From JBBDWJ01 sp963824095 (lineage in GTDB: Bacteria; Acidobacteriota; Terriglobia; Bryobacterales; UBA6623): a stretch of 64,000 nucleotides of DNA. Below the pieces are notes generated by a model. That model was not told the origin of the DNA. It saw only the letters and a list, made by a program, of their open reading frames with translations, and searched no databases. Numbering within the stretch: position 1 is the stretch's first letter; each line of letters starts with the position of its first letter. The position numbers were made by a program, and so were the translations under genes. The stretch is taken from contig CAWGNS010000002.1 in assembly GCA_963824095.1 (NCBI GenBank), positions 102,389 through 166,388 of the forward strand, given 5' to 3'. Shown piece by piece: positions 18,349 to 27,137 of the stretch.

Positions 18349-18984
18349 CTATGGGCTATCCGCCTTGCTCCACACCTCGGTTCGGATCAGCCCGCAGCGC
18401 TCTTCGTTTCTCTCCGATGGTTGCAAGCCTGTTTCGGTAAGGAGTTTTTCGACGGGAGGCAGTTCGGCAACGCTCAGTCCCGACACGACGCCGAAAAACC
18501 GGTACATCGTCCAGACCCAAGCCCGGGCATGCCAGCGGCGCCAACCCCGCTCCGGGATGGCAAACTCGGCGACCAGCCAGCGCGCGCCGGGGGTCATCGC
18601 TCGGGCCAGGCGCTGCATCAGGCAGCGGGCCTCGGCTTCGTGGAAGCAATCGAGAAAGAAGAACGTGATCACGCCGTCGTAGTGGTTCTCGGGCCAGCAA
18701 GCGGTGAGCGCGTTCACCGGCCTAAAATGGACCCGCTTCGAATTCCCTGCCCTGCGGCGAGCGAACTGGATCATCTGGCCGCTGAGTTCCACAACGTCGA
18801 TCTCCGCCTGGGGAGCGGCAACGAGCAAGCGCGCCAGGGCGCGGCCGTCGCCTTCGCCGAGAACCAGGATGCGGCGCGCGTCGGCCAAGCGATCGAGGAA
18901 GGCAAACCGCTGGCGCTCCAGGGCACGGCCGAACGCGCCGTATTCGACCCAGCGATACCAGCGGGCGAAGCGGTCGATATTCAT
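18349..18984 (-). CDS. class I SAM-dependent methyltransferase
   Basis: 211 residues from the ATG at 18984, which overlaps the stop of the upstream gene as ATGA; an ATG two codons earlier (18990) is equally possible. The Rossmann fold is visible: motif I ILVLGEGDGRAL (about residues 38-49), an acidic end of strand 2 (IDVVELSGQMIQFAR), and strand 4 'YDGVITFFFLDCF' followed by 'GARWLVAEFAIPERGW'. The substrate cannot be told. Translational coupling with the membrane protein upstream suggests a shared, probably lipid-related, task. Confidence 0.85.
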   Translation of the reverse strand: MNIDRFARWYRWVEYGAFGRALERQRFAFLDRLADARRILVLGEGDGRALARLLVAAPQAEIDVVELSGQMIQFARRRAGNSKRVHFRPVNALTACWPENHYDGVITFFFLDCFHEAEARCLMQRLARAMTPGARWLVAEFAIPERGWRRWHARAWVWTMYRFFGVVSGLSVAELPPVEKLLTETGLQPSERNEERCGLIRTEVWSKADSP

Positions 18985-19781
18985 CGCCATAGAAATAGCA
19001 GCGGCGTGAACAACACGGCATCGGCCAACACGCCGCGCGCGTCCCCAGACAGCTTTCGGCCCAGGAAGTGGAGCACGGCCAACCCCGCGGCGCTGAGGGC
19101 GACGGCGGCGTACCACCGCGAACCGCCCAGCAAGGCGCAACCGCAGGCGAGCAGCGTCATCCCGACCCAGCCTACGGCGGCGGGGCGGCCCTGTTCCCAC
19201 CGTTCAACGAGCAGCATGTTGCCGAAGCAGAGCGCGCAGAAGGCGGCGGCCGGCCAGGCAAGCACGCGCCAGGGGTCAGCCGTGCCGGTCCAGGCAATGA
19301 TAAACACGCCCGTCGCGAACAAGGCCGCGGCGCACGGCTGCTTCCACTTCGCGCCGCGGCGCCGCCACAAAGAGAACACGGTGAGGTAGCAGGCCACCGC
19401 GGCCGCGACCGGCAGGCCGTTCGAGAACACAGCGGGCCGCAGCCAGCGCAGCGCAACGAACAGGTCGGCGCTCAGCACCGCGCCCAGCAGAATCTTCGCA
19501 AGCCGTCGGTTTTCGCGGTAGAAGCGGTGCCGGGTGGATTCCCTTTCGGCCGCGGGATGGCGGACGTCGATCAGGCGGTCGACCAAGTAGATCGCCCAAA
19601 CCGTGAGGCCCAACACACAGCGCCCGGACGCCTGCAGCACCGAAGGGTAGCAGAGCGCAAGAAAGTCCTGCCAGACAAGCGCCACCAGGGGAGCGTCGAG
19701 GCTCAGCAAGCTCATCCACAGCCAGACCCGCGTGCGCCCGCTCCTGGAGGGCGGGAAGGCATCGGTGGGGCTCTTGTGCAT
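18981..19781 (-). CDS. multi-pass membrane protein
   Basis: 266 residues with about seven hydrophobic helices. A charged loop after the second helix reads YLVDRLIDVRHP...STRHRFYREN. The Asp/Arg-rich loop between helices recalls prenyltransferases of the UbiA type, but a full NDxxDxxxD motif is missing, so I leave it unnamed. Its stop codon overlaps the methyltransferase start (ATGA), so the two are surely translated together. GAGAGGAG directly abuts the ATG, an unusually short spacing, and a later start is possible. Confidence 0.75.
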   Translation of the reverse strand: MHKSPTDAFPPSRSGRTRVWLWMSLLSLDAPLVALVWQDFLALCYPSVLQASGRCVLGLTVWAIYLVDRLIDVRHPAAERESTRHRFYRENRRLAKILLGAVLSADLFVALRWLRPAVFSNGLPVAAAVACYLTVFSLWRRRGAKWKQPCAAALFATGVFIIAWTGTADPWRVLAWPAAAFCALCFGNMLLVERWEQGRPAAVGWVGMTLLACGCALLGGSRWYAAVALSAAGLAVLHFLGRKLSGDARGVLADAVLFTPLLFLWR

Positions 19782-19974
19782 CTCCTCTCACGGTACGCAA
19801 AAACGGAGCCCGACATGGGGAGGCGTCTTGCCGCTCGCCAAAGACAAGTACACTATTTCGAGGCGGCCCCTGTCGCCGGCCGAGGCAGTCCTTATTTTCA
19901 GGCTGGCCCGTTTTCCCGAGGCCTTGCCTGTTTCGCGTTGTTTTCCCGATCAAGGCCGCAGCGCAGGTGCAGCG

Positions 19975-20664
19975 ATGAAGGTAGAAGTTCTTTCCGACCC
20001 CGAAGCGGTTGCCAGTAGAGCCGCGGCCGTCATTGCCGAGGAGGCGCGGAATGCGGTAGCCGCCCGCGGCCGGTTCGGTTTGGCGGTCAGTGGCGGCCGC
20101 ACGCCGTGGGTAATGTTGCGCGAGCTGGGCGACCTGGATATCCCCTGGGCGGCGGTTCATCTGGTGCAGGTCGACGAGCGCATCGCGCCGGCCGGGTACG
20201 CCGACCGGAACCTGACGCATCTGCTCGAAAGCCTGCCCCAGCAAGGCGCGCTTCCGCCGGGGCAGCTCTATCCGATGCCGGTCGAATCGGAGGATCTGGA
20301 AGCGGCGGCGGCGCGCTATGCGGCAACCCTCCAAGGGCTTGCCGGCTCGCCCGCCGTGCTCGACTTGGTACACCTGGGCCTGGGCCCCGATGGCCACACC
20401 GCGTCGCTTGTGCCCGGCGATGCGGTGCTCGAAGTCGAAAACGCCGATGTCGCGCTGAGCGGTCCCTACCAAGGGCGCCGCCGGATGACGTTGACCTACC
20501 CGATTCTGAATCGATCCCGCCGTGTGCTGTGGGTGGTGACCGGCCAGGACAAGGCCGAAATGGTGGCTCGCTTGCTCGATGGCGACGCGTCGATCCCGGC
20601 GGGCCGCGTTCGCAGCGACCATGCTTTGCTGCTGGCGGATGAGGCCGCGGCGTACGGCCGGTAG
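19975..20664 (+). CDS. pgl: 6-phosphogluconolactonase
   Basis: A 229-residue cytoplasmic enzyme of the oxidative pentose phosphate pathway that hydrolyses 6-phosphogluconolactone to 6-phosphogluconate. It has the family's landmarks: FGLAVSGGRTP (residues about 34-44), 'VHLVQVDERIAP' with the Asp-Glu-Arg motif, the 'DRNLT' block, and 'VHLGLGPDGHTASLVPGD'. Length fits the family (220-260). The ATG at 19975 begins right at the conserved N-terminus, so the longer open frame upstream is not used. No other pathway gene is adjacent. Confidence 0.95.
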   Translation: MKVEVLSDPEAVASRAAAVIAEEARNAVAARGRFGLAVSGGRTPWVMLRELGDLDIPWAAVHLVQVDERIAPAGYADRNLTHLLESLPQQGALPPGQLYPMPVESEDLEAAAARYAATLQGLAGSPAVLDLVHLGLGPDGHTASLVPGDAVLEVENADVALSGPYQGRRRMTLTYPILNRSRRVLWVVTGQDKAEMVARLLDGDASIPAGRVRSDHALLLADEAAAYGR

Positions 20665-21166
20665 CCAGCCTTCGAGCTATGCGCGGGCCCTACAACAGAG
20701 CCGCAGGCGTGGGCCGGCGGGCCGAGGTCGCTCGGGGTTGGGGGCGAAGCGCTCACTGACGGCACGCTCGGAAGCGATAGCGGCAGAGGGGCGGCCGGCG
20801 GTCCACCACTCGCCGTGGAGACAACCTGCAAACGTAAAACCAGCGGCATCGAAAAACGCACTCGTCACAGCGGCGCCCGTGCCGCTCCGGCCCGCCGGCA
20901 CGCCTACGGCTCTGCTGTCTGCGTTCGCGGCTTGGGTTGCCGGTTCTTGCGTCGGTTCGCCGCGCGGATGGGTGGGTTTGATTCGGGGCTTTGGTCGTGT
21001 AATAGATCCTTGGTTGGCTGGGGCAGGCCCATTTGTATCCTCTGGCCTAGCGTAGGACTCCGCGAATCCTCAAGCGGGCCAGTCGGAACACTCGATTCGA
21101 AAAATGCCTCTGCGGGCCTGCCCCAAGCCGGTCGAGCCGCTTAGGAATTCCTGGGCGCTCGCCCCT
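20665..21166. other. intergenic region without recognisable content
   Basis: About 500 bases between two convergent genes. Several open frames cross it, but none has a ribosome site or recognisable protein. I see no repeats or RNA gene. Confidence 0.5.
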
Positions 21167-21346
21167 TCAGTGGACGCGCCTGCGCGCCGTTTCTCGCGGC
21201 GGCTCCGTTGGCGACGGACGCGCCCGGGGCGACACCCCCAGAACCGCATTGCAATGCAGACAGCGATCCGCGTCGGCTCGCGTCAGCAGATTGCACTCCG
21301 AGCAGGGCATTTCATTCAGACGGATCTCGTTCGCTTTGGTAGGCAT
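21167..21346 (-). CDS. small zinc-ribbon protein
   Basis: A 59-residue protein starting at the ATG at 21346, fixed by GAAGGAGAAAAGGAA directly upstream. It contains CSECNLLTRADADRCLHC, a CxxC-x11-CxxC set that should bind one zinc, followed by a basic, proline-rich tail. Such short ribbons occur as free-standing proteins of unknown role or as nucleic-acid or protein adaptors. No functional partner is evident. Confidence 0.75.
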   Translation of the reverse strand: MPTKANEIRLNEMPCSECNLLTRADADRCLHCNAVLGVSPRARPSPTEPPRETARRRVH

Positions 21347-21567
21347 TTCCTTTTCTCCTTCATGGACCGTTGGTTTCGGTTTCAGCCGCCCCCTGGACGC
21401 AGTTGCCCAACGGGTGCGGCTACGCTGCCGGCAAGGCACAACTCCGCACGCAGGCCCGCGCGCGAGGCAGCACACGCGCCAAAGCCGTAGCTACGGCGCG
21501 CGGCCTAGGGCCGGTTCAAGACTCCGCGGACCCCAACGGTGGGCGGTCCGCAACTACTTTGAGTGGA

Positions 21568-21903
21568 TTAGGAGAGGGGCGGTGCGCGATCGCGCAGACA
21601 ACCGCGCCGGGCAGGGAGCAAAACCCGCTCCAGCGAGGCTTGTTGGAGTGCGCGCCGAGAGGCTGGAACTGGGACGACAACCCGCTCCGAAAGAACCGCC
21701 GGAACGAGCAGCAACACCGGGCCCGATGGCTGTAGTGTAGAAGTGCTAGCGCGGGTCAGTCGAGCTGAGCGGGTCGCATTCTGATTCTGGCCTGAGCGCT
21801 CGCTCGACCGGTCGGGTCCGGCGAGCAGTCCACAGACCGACACGCTCAGGGCGAGGCCGGCGATGGCTACGACAAGCGAAACTCTGTGCTGCTTCCTGGG
21901 CAT
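21568..21903 (-). CDS. possible secreted hypothetical protein
   Basis: 111 codons beginning with a convincing export signal (VSLVVAIAGLALSVSVCGLLAG). The first 60 residues look like real protein; the rest, rich in Arg, Pro and Val, looks more like a shadow frame, so the true gene may be shorter or frameshifted. A cysteine near the end of the hydrophobic stretch could make it a lipoprotein, but a proper lipobox is not clear. Confidence 0.4.
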   Translation of the reverse strand: MPRKQHRVSLVVAIAGLALSVSVCGLLAGPDRSSERSGQNQNATRSARLTRASTSTLQPSGPVLLLVPAVLSERVVVPVPASRRALQQASLERVLLPARRGCLRDRAPPLS

Positions 21904-22038
21904 CGGTAATCGCCTTAAGTAGGTAAAGACGTATGCCGCTTCGGCCAGGTTCCCGGAAAAGCGTTACGGGTTCGCCAGATTCGTCTTGGGCGAGATGCGG
22001 GGCCCAGCAACCCGGGGACCGGCCGCAAGGGCGCGCGG

Positions 22039-22452
22039 TCAGTCGTTGCCTCCGTTGAGCGCCGCCCCAAACACCAGGCGCTGAAAAATCTTCTGCTGCA
22101 GTTCGTCGCTATGCTCGATGGAGTGGATTCTCCGGCGGGTGCACTGTTGGGTGATGCGGCGGCCAAGCAGGCGCATCGACTCGGCCAGGCTGCGTTGGTC
22201 CTCGTTGTCGTAGCGGCTGCCGAACAGGCGGCCACTGCGGGGCTCGCTGATCGTCACCTCCTCGAGGCCGTTTGAAAACGTGATATAGAGCAGACCGCAC
22301 GTGGGACCGTGGTTTTCATGGACCTCCACTCGCACACCGCTGAGTTCGGTCCAGTAACCTCCGCGTTCCAACTCGTGCCAGCAGAGCGGGTCGCGCGCCG
22401 ACTCCGTGCTCTGCACGAGATATTGCATGACGTAGAGTTCGGACAGCCGCAT
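22039..22452 (-). CDS. hypothetical protein
   Basis: A 137-residue soluble protein with balanced composition, no signal peptide and no membrane helix. The first half is beta-rich (GVRVEVHENHG, 'LLYITFSNGLEEVTIS') and the second helical and basic (RRITQQCTRRRIHSIEH). I do not recognise the family. It lies on the same strand as the ammonium-transporter operon but 270 bp after it, so co-transcription is uncertain. Confidence 0.6.
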   Translation of the reverse strand: MRLSELYVMQYLVQSTESARDPLCWHELERGGYWTELSGVRVEVHENHGPTCGLLYITFSNGLEEVTISEPRSGRLFGSRYDNEDQRSLAESMRLLGRRITQQCTRRRIHSIEHSDELQQKIFQRLVFGAALNGGND

Positions 22453-22726
22453 TCTCGTTCACCACGCCGGCTCCGGGTTGCGCCGGGGGTTTGTTGTTGC
22501 AGGAGTTTTGCGAGCCTGCGCCTTGCCCATCGGCGGACTCGCACCAGGGGGCGATCAGCCCAAGCGACGCCCTCGCTATCCCGGCGGCATTGCCGCCGCG
22601 ATCCGAGCCGCACGCGTGAGCAGGCGGGTGGTTCGGATTGCCTCATCTTGATCGACGGAGGGGCGCGCCGACTTCAGGCCCGCGCGACTCCCGGGGAGTG
22701 CCCGGCAGACTCCGTCGCCGTAAGCT

Positions 22727-22876
22727 CTATCCGCGTTGGCGGCGCTTTGTCTGGACCCAGTTCCACAGTCCGACCGCCGCGATGCCGATCGCCACCGGCA
22801 CAAACGGAGCCTGATACTTGACCAGGGCCGCGCCCACAACAAACGCCGACAGGAAAAAGTAGTGTTCTCTCTGCAT
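22727..22876 (-). CDS. small membrane protein (49 residues)
   Basis: A short gene with a textbook AAGGAGG ribosome site eight bases or so before the ATG at 22876. The product begins MQREHYFFLSAFVVGAALVK, has a second hydrophobic stretch (PFVPVAIGIAAVGLWNWV) and ends in a basic tail KRRQRG, so it should span the membrane twice with its C-terminus inside. It follows the TPR gene of the ammonium-transporter operon by 37 bp on the same strand and is probably its last member. Function unknown. Confidence 0.75.
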   Translation of the reverse strand: MQREHYFFLSAFVVGAALVKYQAPFVPVAIGIAAVGLWNWVQTKRRQRG

Positions 22877-22913
22877 CGGCTAACAAACCTCCTTGTTGGG
22901 CGGGAAAGCCGCG

Positions 22914-23435
22914 CTAGCGAGTCATAAACGACAGCAAGCAGAGGCCGACGCTGGCGGCCAGGCTGAGCAGAGCCCAGCCCACCAGCGGTTTGGTCCAGGC
23001 CGGTTTCTGCGTTCCCGCCCGCATCAGGCCGCGAATCTGCTGCAATTGACGCCGCGACAGGGCGTACTCGGCGGGAGAAGCGGCCAACTCCAGCGCCCGC
23101 AGCGTTTCCTGCTCGGCTTTGGGAAGCGCGCGCAAATGGTAGAGCAACTCGGCGTACTTGAACTGCGCCCAGAAGTAGTCGGGCGAAGCTCCCCGGGCTT
23201 GTTCGAGCGCGCTCATGGACTGCGCGACACGGTAGTCCATTGCATAAGCGATGCCCAGGCATGTCCAGGCCGAAGACGAAGCCGGGCTTGCGGCGCAGGC
23301 TTGCTCGAGCGCGGCGATGTGCTCGCGAAGCGCCTCCCGAGGGACCGTGTGAGGGTCGCGCCACGGGACCGGCAGCGGCAAAGCCGCCGCCGGTGTGGCC
23401 AGTTCCGGTAGAACGGTCAACAACGCGTTGTTCAT
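22914..23435 (-). CDS. TPR-like protein with C-terminal membrane anchor
   Basis: A 173-residue protein. Residues 35-105 form two or more helical hairpins of tetratricopeptide type (SAWTCLGIAYAMDYRVAQSM, then 'FWAQFKYAELLYHLRALPKA'). A single hydrophobic helix near the end (PLVGWALLSLAASVGLCLLS) anchors it to the membrane. Its ATG overlaps the stop of the transporter gene (ATGA), so it is translationally coupled to the transporter. This suggests an accessory or scaffolding role for the channel, an inference from context. Confidence 0.8.
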   Translation of the reverse strand: MNNALLTVLPELATPAAALPLPVPWRDPHTVPREALREHIAALEQACAASPASSSAWTCLGIAYAMDYRVAQSMSALEQARGASPDYFWAQFKYAELLYHLRALPKAEQETLRALELAASPAEYALSRRQLQQIRGLMRAGTQKPAWTKPLVGWALLSLAASVGLCLLSFMTR

Positions 23436-25099
23436 GCCTTTAGCTCAAACTCCGGGTAGCACAGCGCCCCCATCTCCGGCAGATCGAGGCCTTCCAGTTC
23501 CACCTCGGCCGATACCCGTTGGCCGATCGTGACGTCGACGAGCAGGTAGAGGATGAACGAGAAGGTGAAGACAAAGCCAAGCAAGGTCGAGACGCCGATC
23601 AACTGCGCCACCAACTGGCTGGCATCGCCGTAAAACAGGCCGGTCACCGACCCGGTTACGCCGTTCCAGGAGCCGCCGTAGTTGCTGGTTCCATCGGCGA
23701 ACAGGCCCACCGAAATGATGCCCCACAGTCCATTGACGCCGTGCACCGAGACGGCGCCGACCGGGTCGTCAATTTTCATCACGCGCTCGACGAACTCCAC
23801 CGACAAGCAAACCAGTACGCCGGCGATCAAGCCGATGATCACGGCGCCGACGGTGCTGACGAAACCGCTGGGAGCCGTGATCGCCACCAACCCGGCCAGC
23901 AGGCCGTTGCCGGTCATCGACGTGTCGGGTTTGCCGTAGCGCAGCCACATGTAGAACATCGCCGAAAACGAGCCGGCCATTCCGGCCAGCATCGTATTGA
24001 CCGCGACGGACCCGATGCGCAGGCTGCCGTTGCCCGATGCCCCCAGGGTCGAGCCGGGGTTGAAGCCGAACCAGCCAAACGCCAGGATGAAGCAGCCGAC
24101 CACGACCAGCACCAGATCGTGGCCCGGCATGGCGTGCGGGTTGCCCTTGTCGTCAAACTTGCCCAGCCGCGGACCGATCAGAATGGCCGCCGCCAGGGCG
24201 CTCAACCCGCCCACGGCGTGCACCACGCCCGAGCCGGCGAAATCCACATAGCCCTTGCCCAAACCGAAGTTCGTGCCCATGCCGGCCAGCCACCCGCCGC
24301 CCCACGCCCAGTTGGCGAACAACGGATAGGTGAAGGCGCCCATCAGGAACGAAGACACCAGAAACGCGCTGTACTTCCAACGCTCGGCGGCCGAGCCGGT
24401 GACAATGGTCAAGGCGGTGTCCATGAACACCATTTGGAACAGGAAGATGACCATCACACCCACGTCGTAGGCGCCGGCGTGCGTCAGCAGGTAGCCGTTC
24501 TCGCCGAACAGTCCAAACGTCTTGCCGAAGACGTTAATGGAGAACTCGCCATTGAGCACCGGAGAGCCGCCCAGGTTGCCGACCGCTCCGACGCCGCCCA
24601 TCTGAATCGCGAAGCCGATCAGCCAGTAGGCCAGCATGCCCGCCCCGTACACCATGAAGTTCATCATCATGGTGTGGTTGGCGTTCTTGGCGCGGCACAA
24701 GCCGGTCTCGACCATCGCGAAGCCCGCTTGCATGAACATGACCAGAAAACCGGCCACCAGCGTCCACACAAAGTTGATCGCAATTTTGTTCTGGCCGACC
24801 TGGTTGACCACGTCCGCCACCGTCAAACCTTTGTCGGCATCGGACACCGCCACGTCGGCGACCGTACCGGTGATGGCGCCCGACGGATCGCCTTTGGCCC
24901 GCTCCTCGGCCGTGGGCGCGGCGATGTTCTTCAAGTCGTCGGCGGTAAGGGCGGCCGGAGCCGCCGCGACAGGCGTTGCGGCGGGGGCGGCGGCCGTGGC
25001 CTCCGGGCTGGCCGGGGTTGCCGCGCCGGCGGGCTGTTGTGCGAAACCGCCGGCGGCTGCCAGCAGGCCGAGTAGAATTACGAGGCTGGGGAGTTTCAC
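23432..25099 (-). CDS. amt: ammonium transporter with signal peptide and long N-terminal extension
   Basis: A 555-residue Amt/MEP/Rh-family channel that moves ammonium or ammonia across the inner membrane. The GTG at 25099 follows a G-rich ribosome site and overlaps the preceding stop (GTGA). The protein has a signal peptide (ILLGLLAAAGGFAQ), then an Ala/Pro-rich periplasmic segment of about 75 residues, then the usual helices. Both pore histidines are in place, in SGVVHAVGGLSAL and in VSVHGVNGLWG. The FADGTSNYGG loop and a cytoplasmic tail ending in ELKA are seen. No glnK/PII gene is next to it, which is unusual. Confidence 0.95.
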   Translation of the reverse strand: MKLPSLVILLGLLAAAGGFAQQPAGAATPASPEATAAAPAATPVAAAPAALTADDLKNIAAPTAEERAKGDPSGAITGTVADVAVSDADKGLTVADVVNQVGQNKIAINFVWTLVAGFLVMFMQAGFAMVETGLCRAKNANHTMMMNFMVYGAGMLAYWLIGFAIQMGGVGAVGNLGGSPVLNGEFSINVFGKTFGLFGENGYLLTHAGAYDVGVMVIFLFQMVFMDTALTIVTGSAAERWKYSAFLVSSFLMGAFTYPLFANWAWGGGWLAGMGTNFGLGKGYVDFAGSGVVHAVGGLSALAAAILIGPRLGKFDDKGNPHAMPGHDLVLVVVGCFILAFGWFGFNPGSTLGASGNGSLRIGSVAVNTMLAGMAGSFSAMFYMWLRYGKPDTSMTGNGLLAGLVAITAPSGFVSTVGAVIIGLIAGVLVCLSVEFVERVMKIDDPVGAVSVHGVNGLWGIISVGLFADGTSNYGGSWNGVTGSVTGLFYGDASQLVAQLIGVSTLLGFVFTFSFILYLLVDVTIGQRVSAEVELEGLDLPEMGALCYPEFELKA

Positions 25100-25287
25100 C
25101 GTTTCCCCCCCTTCCAAATGGCGTGCTTCAAATAGGCCGGATTGAGCATGCCGACGATGCCGAAAAGGCTCAGCCCAATTCCAGCCAGCACGATGATGAG
25201 GCGGGCGCCGACGCCTGAGGTGAAGCCCAGGCTCAGAACGCTCAGCAGGAAACCGCCCAAGATAACCAACAAGCCAACGAAAGCCAT
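25096..25287 (-). CDS. small membrane protein, first gene of amt operon
   Basis: 63 residues from the ATG at 25287, preceded by CTGGAGGTCCTGT. Two hydrophobic helices (VGLLVILGGFLLSVLSLGF and 'LIIVLAGIGLSLFGIVGML') are joined by a short loop, followed by a basic tail KHAIWKGGKR. The stop codon overlaps the GTG of the transporter (GTGA), so the two proteins are made in step. Position suggests a subunit or assembly factor for the transporter, but no family is recognised. Confidence 0.8.
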   Translation of the reverse strand: MAFVGLLVILGGFLLSVLSLGFTSGVGARLIIVLAGIGLSLFGIVGMLNPAYLKHAIWKGGKR

Positions 25288-25622
25288 ACAGGACCTCCAG
25301 TCGAAGGAGTTCCGCTTCCGGCAGGTCTCGGTCAGGGACAGGGATATGCCGATGCAGCCGGGGATTCGCGACCTTGCGTCGAGCCGGCAGCACCCGCAGG
25401 AAAGCAACGGGGCTTCAAGCGAGGTTGGGAAGCAGGCAACTCTGGGAGTAAGTATATTCCCGGGCCGCGCGCCCTTTCCAATAGAAAACTCCTTGTCCTC
25501 CTGATAGAAAAATTAGATTTGCTAAATGGAGGCTGCCAGGAGTACCGCCGGTTTTCCTACGGCGTATCGGGTTGGCTTTTGCTCTGGCTCTCCCGGGTGG
25601 CGCACGGAGTCTTGCCGCGCCG
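25288..25622. promoter_or_regulatory. intergenic region upstream of the amt operon
   Basis: About 335 bases ahead of the operon on the minus strand, AT-richer at 25480-25535. It must hold the operon promoter. I looked for a sigma-54 site, expected for nitrogen-controlled amt genes, and did not find one with the right spacing. Confidence 0.5.
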
Positions 25623-26903
25623 CTAGTGCGACCCCTCGTTCCGGTAGACGCGGCCGCCCTTCATGACAAACCGCACTTCACCCAGTTTGGAAACATCGGC
25701 CAGAGGATCGCCGTCGACCGCGATGATATCGGCGTACGCATTGGCCGCGACGACCCCCACTTTGCCTTCGAGGCCGAGTAGTTCGGCGGCGTTCACGGTC
25801 GCGGCGCGAATCGCGTCGATCGGTTTCATGCCGTATTCCACCATGTAAGGAAACTGCTTCCAGTTGTCGCCGTGCGGATAGACGCCGGCGTCGGTTCCAA
25901 ACGCCATGCGCGTTCCGGCTTGCACGGCGCGCCGGAAATTCTCGCGCTGCAGCTTTCCGATGGCGCGTTCTTTTTCAATCGATTCGGGCAACATGCCGCT
26001 GTTGGCGCCTTCGGAAAGAATGTAGGTGTCGTTGTAGATATCGAAGACCAGAAACGTGCCGTGCTCTTTCGCCAACCGGATGCCTTCGTCGTCGATGAGG
26101 CTGCAATGCTCCACCGAATCGATCCCGGCCAGGATGGCGTCTTTGATCGACTGGGCGCCGTGCGCATGCGCCGCGACCTTCCGTCCCAGCTTGTGCGCCT
26201 CCTCGGCGATCGCTTTCAATTCTTCGAGCGTGTATTGCGGCGCGCCCGGCTGGTCGCCTTTGGAGAGCACGCCGCCCGAGGCGCAAACCTTGATCAGATC
26301 GGCGCCATACTTGACGTTGCGCCGAACCATGGCGCGCGCCGCCCAGGGGCCGTCGGCAACGCCCTCGGCGACGTGATGATATTCGTAAGGCAGCAGATTG
26401 TCGTCGCAGTGGCCGCCGGTGATACCCAGAGGCGGGCCCGAGACAAGCATGCGCGGCCCGTCGATATCTCCCGCCGCGATGCCGTCGCGGATGGCGACGT
26501 CGGAGAACGCTTCGGCGCCGACGTTGCGAATCGTCGTAAAGCCCGCCAGCAGCGTCGTGCGCGCGTTTTTCACGCCGGTGACGGTGGCGCGCTCGGCCGA
26601 AATGCCGAGTTCCTCGTAGCCGTTGACGGCGGCATCGGCGGTGATGTGAACGTGTACGTCGATCAGCCCCGGTAGGCAGGTCGCGGCGCTCAGATCGATG
26701 GTCCGCGCCGTTGTGGCGCCCCCGGGAACCGCGCCGATGCTGCTGATCGTGTCGCCGGTGATGACGATCGAGGCGTTCGCCTGGTAGCTCCCGGAAACCA
26801 CGTCGAGAAGCTTTCCGCAGTGGACGACGGTGACGGTTGCGGAGTCGGCTGCCGCCGCGCCGGCGGCACAGACGATGGCAAGAAGCACAATTCGGATGGA
26901 CAT
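25623..26903 (-). CDS. secreted metal-dependent amidohydrolase (prolidase/imidazolonepropionase-like)
   Basis: 426 residues from the ATG at 26903. A signal peptide (VLLAIVCAAGAAAAD) exports it. The amidohydrolase barrel has the metal ligands expected for a two-metal enzyme: H84 and H86 in IDVHVH, the bridging Lys205 in ADLIKVCASGGV, H246/H248 in AAHAHG, H266 in SVEHCSLI and Asp338 in FGTDAGVYPHG. The small beta domain typical of the family flanks it (VVHCGKLLD..., 'ADIIAVDGDPL'). Exported members often hydrolyse Xaa-Pro or other dipeptides; the real substrate cannot be read from sequence. Confidence 0.93.
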   Translation of the reverse strand: MSIRIVLLAIVCAAGAAAADSATVTVVHCGKLLDVVSGSYQANASIVITGDTISSIGAVPGGATTARTIDLSAATCLPGLIDVHVHITADAAVNGYEELGISAERATVTGVKNARTTLLAGFTTIRNVGAEAFSDVAIRDGIAAGDIDGPRMLVSGPPLGITGGHCDDNLLPYEYHHVAEGVADGPWAARAMVRRNVKYGADLIKVCASGGVLSKGDQPGAPQYTLEELKAIAEEAHKLGRKVAAHAHGAQSIKDAILAGIDSVEHCSLIDDEGIRLAKEHGTFLVFDIYNDTYILSEGANSGMLPESIEKERAIGKLQRENFRRAVQAGTRMAFGTDAGVYPHGDNWKQFPYMVEYGMKPIDAIRAATVNAAELLGLEGKVGVVAANAYADIIAVDGDPLADVSKLGEVRFVMKGGRVYRNEGSH

Positions 26904-27137
26904 GAAGGTTCCTCGCCCCCTCATTCAAACGGACCCAAGCGCCCTTCATAATTGCATACCCACTCGACGTCCTTACGATTCCAGGAAAGCGGTTCGGCCC
27001 CTCGCAAAGCGCCCGCGGCAGGGGCCCGGCCAGAGGCAACACCCGCCGCCGGGCCCGCGTTCGATAGAATCTTGGACACCGCCGCGGCTCGCCTGGCGCT
27101 TTGCGGCGGAACTCCGGCGTGAGAGGAAGGAATCGCG

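Noticed and set aside
23519..25075. 518-codon plus-strand open frame opposite amt
   Set aside because: Shadow of the ammonium transporter, full of Asp/His/Gln/Arg with no recognisable motif.
25480..25580. Possible sigma-54 promoter for the amt operon
   Set aside because: A TTGC...GCTGCCA-like string exists but the GG/GC spacing is wrong.
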